Source: Natranaeroarchaeum sulfidigenes
GTDB lineage: Archaea; Halobacteriota; Halobacteria; Halobacteriales; Natronoarchaeaceae
Assembly (NCBI RefSeq): GCF_017094485.1
Contig: NZ_CP064786.1
Coordinates: 1,798,001-1,862,000, forward strand
Length of the DNA stretch: 64,000 nt
Direction of reading: 5' to 3'
This document shows, in pieces, positions 57,624-64,000 of the stretch. The translations under genes were made by a program, and so were the position numbers. Every line of letters starts with the position of its first letter. Position 1 is the stretch's first letter. The notes under the pieces were generated by a model. That model worked only from the letters and a program-made list of their open reading frames with translations. It was not told the origin of the DNA and ran no database searches.

Positions 57624-59297
57624 GTGTCGACAACGGAGCGCCGCCGGTATACGCTGGCCGCCACGCTCGTAGCCCTGCTACTGATTGGAGGAACCCTCGG
57701 TATCACGACCGTATCGGCAGCTAGCGACCTCGATCCGCACGAACCATCCCACACTGGAAACACTACCGAATCCGGAGAACCACGTATCATCGAACTCTAT
57801 CCCAGTCCGGTCGCCCACGGCAACGTCGGCGAGTTCGTCACGATCGAGTTCCCAACAGAGACTGAGCCAAACGGCTGGACGCTCCACGATGACGGTCGAC
57901 AGACAGCGCATCTGCCGAGCGATGCCCTGGAAGGAACTGTCGCATTGAGCCACGAGCCGGCGGAAACGCGACAGCACACGGACCATGACGTCTATCCGCT
58001 CGACGGACACATACAGTTCGCCGAAGACGGAGAGACGGTAACGCTCAAACGCAACGGAAGCGTCGTTGACAGCGTTACCTACGACCGTGCGGCCGAAGCA
58101 GAGCTCTGGGAGCGAACGGAGGATGGTACGGGGTCCTGGTCGCCAATCGAAGCGACCGATATCGCACCGGCAACGACGAAAAACACGGACGCTACGGCGT
58201 TCGTGTTGCCGGACGCTCCCGAAGCGTCGGTCGAGTTGATCGAGCGTGCCGACGAACGGATTATGCTCGCTGCATACACCTACTCCGATGCACGTGTGAC
58301 AGACGCACTGATCGCGGCACACGAACGCGGCGTCGATACTCGGGTGGCAGTCGAAGCATCCCCCGTAGGGGGAACAGGTGAACGTTCGGTTGATCAGCTT
58401 GACGAACTGACCGCGGCGGGAGTCGACGTGGTCGCGTTCGGTGGTGACCACGCGAGATATCGGTTCCATCACGGGAAGTTTGCGGTCGCCGACGACGAGG
58501 CGCTCGTCATGACCGAAAACTGGAAACCATCCGGTGCTGGTGGGCAGGCAAACCGTGGCTGGGGCGTCGTCACACACGACGCGGAGACTGCAAACGCGAT
58601 CGCAGATGTGTTCGAGGCGGACCTCGATGCCAGCGACTCGCTACAGTGGGATGAGTACGGCGAGACTGTCGATCCAGTCGAGGAACCGAAGACGGAGGGG
58701 CGGTATCCTGCGGAGTTTGACTCCTCGCGGCTCGCTGTCGAAGAGACGACAGTGCTCACAGCGCCGGACAACGCCGAGCCCGAAATCCGGAGGGAAATCG
58801 AGGACGCGGATGAGTCGATCTTGCTCACACAGGTTTCGATCGGTGGACATGATGACCCGCTACTGCAGGAGGCCATCGAGGCCGCACATCGCGGAGTCGA
58901 GCTCCGCATTCTCCTCTCCAGCGCGTGGTATACCGACGACGAAAACGCGGAACTACAGGAATGGCTCAACGAGCTTGCTGATACGGAGGATATCGATATA
59001 GAAGTCCAGGTCGCTGATCCCGGAGACAGGTACGAAAGACTCCATACGAAAGGAGTTATCATCGACGACGAAACGGTGATTCTTGGGAGTATCAACTGGA
59101 ACACTCATTCACTCCGTGAGAACAGGGAACTTGCGCTGGTACTCGAGGGTGACGAGGTCGCGGAATATTACACCCGTGTGTTCAACTCGGACTGGGCTGG
59201 GATCGTCTGGCGCTTCCCAGTCGGACTCGGGGCAGTGCTGGTAGCAGGAACAACCGGTGCAGTTATAATCGCACACAGAAGAGTCGAGTTCGCGTAA
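57624..59297 (+). CDS. Secreted, membrane-anchored phospholipase D-fold protein with lamin-tail-like domain
   Basis: The 557-aa protein starts at GTG with a signal peptide (RRYTLAATLVALLLIGGTLG). A beta domain resembling lamin-tail (LTD) repeats follows (EPRIIELYPSPVAHGNVGEF, ETVTLKRNGSVVDSVTYDRA). Two PLD/HKD domains come next: FHHGKFAVADDEALVMTENW and HTKGVIIDDETVILGSINWN. It ends with one helix (VGLGAVLVAGTTGAVIIAHR) and a short basic tail. The domain order is that of haloarchaeal extracellular nuclease/PLD proteins, likely acting on DNA or phosphodiesters outside the cell. A TTG at 57597 was rejected as start. Confidence 0.88.
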   Translation: MSTTERRRYTLAATLVALLLIGGTLGITTVSAASDLDPHEPSHTGNTTESGEPRIIELYPSPVAHGNVGEFVTIEFPTETEPNGWTLHDDGRQTAHLPSDALEGTVALSHEPAETRQHTDHDVYPLDGHIQFAEDGETVTLKRNGSVVDSVTYDRAAEAELWERTEDGTGSWSPIEATDIAPATTKNTDATAFVLPDAPEASVELIERADERIMLAAYTYSDARVTDALIAAHERGVDTRVAVEASPVGGTGERSVDQLDELTAAGVDVVAFGGDHARYRFHHGKFAVADDEALVMTENWKPSGAGGQANRGWGVVTHDAETANAIADVFEADLDASDSLQWDEYGETVDPVEEPKTEGRYPAEFDSSRLAVEETTVLTAPDNAEPEIRREIEDADESILLTQVSIGGHDDPLLQEAIEAAHRGVELRILLSSAWYTDDENAELQEWLNELADTEDIDIEVQVADPGDRYERLHTKGVIIDDETVILGSINWNTHSLRENRELALVLEGDEVAEYYTRVFNSDWAGIVWRFPVGLGAVLVAGTTGAVIIAHRRVEFA

Positions 59298-59303
59298 CGG
59301 GCC

Positions 59304-61202
59304 TCAAACCGATGATTTCGTACTGCTGAGCGCTTCGTCGATCTCGGCCTCGGCCATCTTCTCGACGAGCGCATCGAGCACTTCCTCACGCCGCCCTTTG
59401 ACGAACTTGATCGAGCCGACGACCAGATGGCCGCCGCCGCTGACGCCACCGCCGACGATCTCCTCGTCGAGTTCGGTGACCATCCGGGGGATGTCCAGCC
59501 TGACACCGTCGCTTCGGAGCACGGAGAAGTCAGGGCCGTAACCGATCGTGATCACTGGGTCACCAGTTTCCTCGACCTTGTGATCGTGAATCGCGCCGGT
59601 CGTCTTTCCGGGCGCAGGATACGTAAACCGGTGCGTATCGTTCTCGACGTCGACGCGGTAGAGATGAGCACCGTTATCGAGTCGCTCGTGCTCGACGTGC
59701 GGTAACGCCGCTTCTAGCTGATCGTCGATCTCGTTGCGAGACTTCTCTGCCAGGAAGTCCACCAACTCGTGGTGTCGCTCCTCGTCCTCACAGCCGACGT
59801 TCAGCGCGTCGTTGACGAGATGTCGACCGGAGTCGTAGCGAAGCCAGTGTGCGGCATAATCCAGCGCCTCGCCCACGTCCTCCAGTTCATCGGGGTCGTA
59901 ACCGACTTCCGAAGCCAGTTCGAGATAGTCGTCCATCGCGTCGGCGGCCGAGCGATCGGAAATCCCTGCAACAGCGGGGACGTGTCGGAGTTCGTCCGTC
60001 ATCTCCGGATCGATCATCCGGGCGAGTTCGACACACATCATACCCGTCGTAATCCGGTAATCCTCGTCGTAGAGATACGGGTTGACGTGCTCTGTCAGGA
60101 GCGGTTCGACGGCCTCCGGGTCGGGGTGGTGATGGTCGAGGACGACGATCGGGATGTCGTAGTGTCGAAGCGTTTCGTAGGCTGGCGTGTCCTCCTCGGT
60201 GCTCCCGTTGTCCAGCATAAGCAGGAGCGGGAGCTTCTGTCCGTGGCGCTCCCGGTCCTCGAGGGCGAAGTTGAGGTCACGCGTCGCGTCCTCCATCTCG
60301 TAGAATGGTGCCTTGCTCGGTAGCCGCTTGAACAGGTGACGTTTGGCTTCGGGATCCTCATGAACCCCCTCGATGAACCGCTCGAGCGCCAGTTCGACCG
60401 GAATACTCGCACACATTCCGTCGCCGTCGGCGTGATGACGGATTCGGATCGGACGCCCTTCGAGAACGGTACGGCGAAGCAATTTAGCGACCGATTCGAT
60501 ATCCGGTCGGAGTTTCTCGAACGCCTCCCACTCGATGAGCGGGTCGACGTCTGCAGGGGCTGCACGCTCCTCTACCGCGGCGTCGAGGCGGGCTTCAATC
60601 TCGGTTGCCTCCTCGTCGTCCAGAGCGGTCAGGGAGTCGGCTTCGATCTGGATTGCGCCTTCCCGATGCTCGGGGGTTCCGCTGACGCGGACGTAATCCT
60701 CGACCGAAATTTCCGGATAGGCACGTACACCAGCGGACTCGAAAATTGCACAGGGGACGATACCTGATTCGTCTCGCACGTGAAACAGGGTGGGACCGCC
60801 CGTCTGTTTGATCTGAACGACCTGTCCCGCGAGATAGACCGTACTTCCGACGGCGTCCTCTAGCTTATCGACCGGCGTAATATCGTACTCGTGAGCGACA
60901 CTTTCGAGTTCGTAGTTCTCGATATCGACAGATCGGAACGAAACATCACCGTTCTCTCGTACGTCTTCGAGATCGACGACCAGCTGATCGCCGATCTCGT
61001 ACTCTCCATCGAGTTTCGATTCGTGTACGAGTCCGGAGACGAACTCGGAAAGGTCGACAAAGACACCGTATTCGACGACACCGTTGACCGTCGCAAGATA
61101 CAGACCGTCCTCCGTCACCTCGTCGAGCGTACACTCCGGGTCGAGATCGTAGACCACGGGTGACTCCATATCACCCGTACTGGTTGGCTCATCGTCAGTC
61201 AT
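59304..61202 (-). CDS. RecJ/DHH-family nuclease with S1 and OB domains
   Basis: The 632-aa protein has an S1 domain (TVNGVVEYGVFVDLSEFVSG), a second OB-fold (VYLAGQVVQIKQTGGPTLFH), and a DHH catalytic domain with motif I RHHADGDGMCASIPVELALE, D in LLLMLDNGSTEED and the DHH in VVLDHHHPDPEAV. The DHHA1 end is GGGVSGGGHLVVGSIKFVKG. It fits the haloarchaeal RecJ3/RecJ4-like group, which act on single-stranded DNA or RNA in repair or replication (GAN-like). The start at 61202 (MTDDEPTST) is preferred; ATG at 61169 is possible. Confidence 0.9.
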   Translation of the reverse strand: MTDDEPTSTGDMESPVVYDLDPECTLDEVTEDGLYLATVNGVVEYGVFVDLSEFVSGLVHESKLDGEYEIGDQLVVDLEDVRENGDVSFRSVDIENYELESVAHEYDITPVDKLEDAVGSTVYLAGQVVQIKQTGGPTLFHVRDESGIVPCAIFESAGVRAYPEISVEDYVRVSGTPEHREGAIQIEADSLTALDDEEATEIEARLDAAVEERAAPADVDPLIEWEAFEKLRPDIESVAKLLRRTVLEGRPIRIRHHADGDGMCASIPVELALERFIEGVHEDPEAKRHLFKRLPSKAPFYEMEDATRDLNFALEDRERHGQKLPLLLMLDNGSTEEDTPAYETLRHYDIPIVVLDHHHPDPEAVEPLLTEHVNPYLYDEDYRITTGMMCVELARMIDPEMTDELRHVPAVAGISDRSAADAMDDYLELASEVGYDPDELEDVGEALDYAAHWLRYDSGRHLVNDALNVGCEDEERHHELVDFLAEKSRNEIDDQLEAALPHVEHERLDNGAHLYRVDVENDTHRFTYPAPGKTTGAIHDHKVEETGDPVITIGYGPDFSVLRSDGVRLDIPRMVTELDEEIVGGGVSGGGHLVVGSIKFVKGRREEVLDALVEKMAEAEIDEALSSTKSSV

Positions 61203-61283
61203 CGTTATCGAAGAATGGCAACGACCGTGTAAAACGCTTTGCAACTCGTGTAGATGCCAGTCCACTCAGCAGACGATTCGGAT

Positions 61284-62396
61284 TTATTCAGGGACCGAAA
61301 ACTCGACCGATCCCATATCCAAAAATGCAGTTTCATAGCCGTCGTGACGTGACACACGGGGATCTGACGCGATGTCGAGTTGGAGCGTTTCAATTGTATC
61401 GAGGGAATCGACCGCCAATCCGTAGTGGTAGTCGACATCGTGGTCGAGTGCCGCCGCCAGCGGCTCATCGGAGAAGGCCGCCTCACCGTCTTGATATCCT
61501 GTCGCCGTAATCGACATCTCGGGGAGTGGTATCCGATTGTACGGTGTACGCGGCGAGACGAGGAGATACGCCCCCTCGTGGAACCGTGAGCTCGACTCGA
61601 TGAGGCTCACCACAATATCGGCATCACCGCTGGACTCGGTCCCCAACAAACGGCCGGGGAGCGATTCAGGCTCGGGAACGGTCGATACGGGCACTTGCAT
61701 ATCGTGTCCGTCGTGCTCGTCATGCCCATCGTGGTCACCATGATCGTCGTGTTGCATCAACGGTACGGCAGCGCGGCGTCCTCTCTCGTCCTCATCGAAC
61801 TCCTCGAACGAAAGGTCGTAGATATCATCGACAGTGTACTCGAAGTCGATTTCCACGGTCGTACCATCCTGAAATAGTCCCTCTAGCTCCCCGACCGGCT
61901 GGGCCTCGATCGGTGCTGCCTGAATCTCAGCAGTGTATCCCCCCTCGCTATCGAGTTGGACATTGTCGCCGTAATGGAAGCCCATCCGCTGCGAGATCAT
62001 CGCCCACGGCCGGAGCGACGTCTCAAGTGCCCCCTCCGAGTACAGGTCCAGCTGAAGCTCGGTCGGCAGTACCGTCTCGGTTTCACGATCCCAGACGGTA
62101 ACCATCAGGTGCATAGCATCCGATTCCTGAACATCAACGCGATCCATACCGCTCGAGGTGACGTTGTAGAAGCGATGCGGGAACGTGTAATGAAGCGCAA
62201 AACCGTAGTCACCACTATGGGCAATGCCGTACGTCGCCATCTCTTCGACACCCGCGGGTATATACACGGCATCCGGGCGGTCCTCGACGACGGGAACACT
62301 CTGCCAGACGGACTCGGTCTCGAAGGTGTCCAGACAGCCAGCGAGAACGGCACCACTGATCGCGGCTCCCGATTGCAGTAGCGTCCGTCGATTCAT
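61284..62396 (-). CDS. Metal-binding lipoprotein (Tp34/P19-like iron-transport family suspected)
   Basis: The 370-aa precursor has a Tat/lipobox signal (NRRTLLQSGAAISGAVLAGC). It then has a beta-sandwich domain (ALHYTFPHRFYNVTSSGMDR, DAMHLMVTVWDRETETVLPT, AMISQRMGFHYGDNVQLDSE) that resembles the P19/Tp34 periplasmic metal-binding family, with conserved Met and His at ligand-like places. A strongly His/Asp-rich loop (HDDHGDHDGHDEHDGHDMQV) precedes a second beta domain. This loop is a likely metal store or sensor. Iron or copper/zinc is inferred only. Confidence 0.82.
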   Translation of the reverse strand: MNRRTLLQSGAAISGAVLAGCLDTFETESVWQSVPVVEDRPDAVYIPAGVEEMATYGIAHSGDYGFALHYTFPHRFYNVTSSGMDRVDVQESDAMHLMVTVWDRETETVLPTELQLDLYSEGALETSLRPWAMISQRMGFHYGDNVQLDSEGGYTAEIQAAPIEAQPVGELEGLFQDGTTVEIDFEYTVDDIYDLSFEEFDEDERGRRAAVPLMQHDDHGDHDGHDEHDGHDMQVPVSTVPEPESLPGRLLGTESSGDADIVVSLIESSSRFHEGAYLLVSPRTPYNRIPLPEMSITATGYQDGEAAFSDEPLAAALDHDVDYHYGLAVDSLDTIETLQLDIASDPRVSRHDGYETAFLDMGSVEFSVPE

Positions 62397-62460
62397 ACCT
62401 CAGCGGAGGGGACAGGAACTATTACGACTTCTGGTCCGTATGACGAACGGCGACAGAGTT

Positions 62461-63393
62461 TCAGTTCCAGTATCGCCGCCCGATGACGATTACGAGAACG
62501 CCGCCGATGAGAAGCCCTGCGACGAGTTGTTCCGACGGTGGGATGTGCTCCGAGACCGACTCATTGGTGTCATATCGATACGGGTCGTCCGCAGTTGGGT
62601 GCGCGACCGGCTCGAATTCCTGACGTTGAACCGTTACGTTTCCGTCGACTTCGCCACGGAACCAGACCTGATCTCGAACGCCCGCGTCTTCGTGGATTAG
62701 CTCAGTAGTATATCGGATCTCCCCCTCAATCGTGCCATCCGGATCGTCATCTAATTCAATATAACTCGTAGCGGATTCTTCATTCCTCGGAACGAGTGCA
62801 AGGTCACTTTCGCCGTGAGTTTCAGTCGTATGGACGAATACATGTCCAGGATTGGCATGTGGAGAAGGGTTCTCGAACGTTACAGCCGCTTTTGCAATAC
62901 GATCACCTTCTTCATCTATTTCCTCATTCAGATGGACATCGGTGATCTGCTGAGCCGGGATGTCAGGCTCTGACAGATCGAAGTCCTTCTCAATATTGGC
63001 TTCGAGATCAGGGCCAGTTGTGGATACCCTGACCGAATGTGTTTCATTGGTAACATCGTACTTCTGGCTAAAATCCCAAGTAGTGCTCCAGTTCTCTCCC
63101 GGTTCTAGTTCGGGGGACGGGCTCAGAATGTCCTTTTCATCGGCGAAAATAGAGACTAGTACGATCCGAAAGTCATCACCTGTATTATACAAACGGATTG
63201 TACCACACTCTTGATCCTTGTCAATTAAAATAAAATATTCAATTTCATCTTCAGTAGTCTCCAATTGTTCAGTATTACTTGCGTCATCGTATACTCGATC
63301 ACAATCATCTGCTGAAGCGATTCCACTAACACCAGCCAGGATAATAAATAGCACTAGCATTACGAGCAGCATATTCCAATTAAATCGGAGCAT
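62461..63393 (-). CDS. Membrane-anchored surface protein, unknown function
   Basis: The 310-aa protein starts MLRFNWNMLLVMLVLFIILA, a signal peptide ending ASA-DDC. An acidic extracellular region of beta domains follows (IRLYNTGDDFRIVLVSIFAD, AKAAVTFENPSPHANPGHVF, WFRGEVDGNVTVQRQEFEPV), then one C-terminal helix (VAGLLIGGVLVIVIGRRYWN). The DNA near the 5' end is clearly AT-richer than the window average, suggesting foreign or fast-evolving sequence. It lies 1 bp behind the next gene, so they form an operon. Confidence 0.78.
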   Translation of the reverse strand: MLRFNWNMLLVMLVLFIILAGVSGIASADDCDRVYDDASNTEQLETTEDEIEYFILIDKDQECGTIRLYNTGDDFRIVLVSIFADEKDILSPSPELEPGENWSTTWDFSQKYDVTNETHSVRVSTTGPDLEANIEKDFDLSEPDIPAQQITDVHLNEEIDEEGDRIAKAAVTFENPSPHANPGHVFVHTTETHGESDLALVPRNEESATSYIELDDDPDGTIEGEIRYTTELIHEDAGVRDQVWFRGEVDGNVTVQRQEFEPVAHPTADDPYRYDTNESVSEHIPPSEQLVAGLLIGGVLVIVIGRRYWN

Positions 63394-63394
63394 A

Positions 63395-64000
63395 TCAACA
63401 AACCTCCTCGTATTCAGAGCTACAACCAGGGTCAAGCTCACTTTCTGGGTCAGTAGCGGCCTCAATCAATTCTGACTCTGATCGTAGTCCGGAGACGGAA
63501 GCCTCGACCGAGAACTCGTCAATCTTCGAATACCGCATAGTGCGAGCATTGCTCACTGGCAGCTTCTCAGCTATATTACCTGACACCGTAGCGTTAGTCG
63601 ACTGCACACGCGCTGGATCATCGTAAGACTCCACGGTTTTTGTTTCATAGACGAACTTCGAGAGTTCCCACGTGCTTTCCTCGGTAGTCGACCCCACTCG
63701 AATATCGTGGTTCGAGTTTGCCCTGCGATACGCGGATCCAACCTCGTCAGTGCTACCAATCGATTCCCAGCTGGTAGTCGTTTCTTCGATTTCTTGTTCC
63801 GCTATGTACTGATCAACCGTCTCTTGAGCCGTGACCGCGAATTTGTACTCCGTTACCGTGGTGGGCGAGGACACCTGTGGTGGATATTTTGTCACCTGAC
63901 GTGTTTCGCCAGTATAACGGCCTGACGAGTCGCCCATAGACTCCACCCACTCGGTTTCTCGAACCGTCCTGGATGTCGTGTCCGTCCCGCCGTCACTCCA
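63395..64000 (-). CDS. Large surface-type protein, 5' end beyond window
   Basis: The frame is open to the window end, giving at least 201 codons. The protein is rich in Thr, Ser and Glu with recurring TR.V.ET-type units (TSRTVRETEWVES, YTGETRQVTKYPP, EIEETTTSWESI, YETKTVESYDDP), which read like a beta-strand repeat. Its end is rich in Asp and Glu with paired cysteines (DPGCSSEYEEVC). I do not recognise the family. It is one base ahead of the membrane-anchored protein gene and likely works with it at the cell surface. Confidence 0.7.
   Translation of the reverse strand, partial: WSDGGTDTTSRTVRETEWVESMGDSSGRYTGETRQVTKYPPQVSSPTTVTEYKFAVTAQETVDQYIAEQEIEETTTSWESIGSTDEVGSAYRRANSNHDIRVGSTTEESTWELSKFVYETKTVESYDDPARVQSTNATVSGNIAEKLPVSNARTMRYSKIDEFSVEASVSGLRSESELIEAATDPESELDPGCSSEYEEVC

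Noticed and set aside
1-64000. CRISPR array, insertion sequence, transposase, integrase or rRNA
   Set aside because: No regularly spaced repeats, no DDE/tyrosine recombinase motifs and no rRNA-like sequence were seen in either strand.

Overview
The window is a 64-kb piece of a haloarchaeal (class Halobacteria) chromosome. The evidence is high GC, very acidic predicted proteins, archaeal-type informational genes (Nop10, eIF2-alpha, S27e, L44e, eIF1A, initiator tRNA with CAU anticodon), Tat signals followed by lipoboxes, halocyanins instead of cytochrome c, and TATA-like boxes about 25-30 nt ahead of start codons, which implies many leaderless mRNAs. All names below come from reading the translated sequence by eye; no database search was possible.

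Layout. 1-2183 (minus): translation cluster L44e - S27e - eIF2-alpha - Nop10 - PAC2-type chaperone (cut by the window edge). 2299-7917: small conserved gene, methylglyoxal synthase, a four-PAS histidine kinase, GtrA, initiator tRNA-Met followed by a repeat-rich spacer, a CinA-like protein and a bactofilin-like membrane protein. 7995-23226 (minus): two complete dipeptide/oligopeptide ABC transporter operons (binding protein, two permeases, two ATPases each). The second has unusual architecture: a binding protein that looks circularly permuted and ATPases with large insertions. 23368-25433: purine phosphoribosyltransferase, a zinc-ribbon protein, eIF1A and a membrane-anchored protein.

25480-33752 (minus): a tightly overlapped Mrp/Mnh-type multisubunit cation/proton antiporter operon (USP-MnhE fusion, F, G, DUF4040, B, C and three D-like subunits) with a 32-codon ORF fitted exactly between the last two genes. 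34102-39293: CoaBC, HalX response regulator, SRPBCC protein, halocyanin 1, polyprenyl synthase, and a NAD-kinase-like protein lacking its signature motif. 39367-46266: a cytochrome b/Rieske (bc-type) complex operon with halocyanin 2 and several uncharacterised haloarchaeal membrane proteins. Halocyanins 1 and 2 share a 131-bp identical tract.

46274-61202: endonuclease III, phosphomevalonate/diphosphomevalonate decarboxylase, NDH-2-like oxidoreductase, JAMM protease next to RibL (FAD synthase), ArsR-type regulator, class I aminotransferase, RibH, an orphan HsdR-N-like protein with lost nuclease residues, a 38-aa membrane ORF, a Xi-class glutathione transferase-like protein, a secreted phospholipase-D-fold protein and a RecJ/DHH exonuclease-like protein. 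61284-64000: a His-rich metal-binding lipoprotein and two cell-surface-type proteins in a more AT-rich stretch that runs out of the window.

Most of the window is conserved core haloarchaeal sequence. I see no CRISPR array, insertion sequence, prophage or obvious defence island. The best candidates for something undescribed are the permuted ABC system, the antiporter microprotein, the accessory subunits of the bc complex, and the nuclease-dead HsdR-N orphan.
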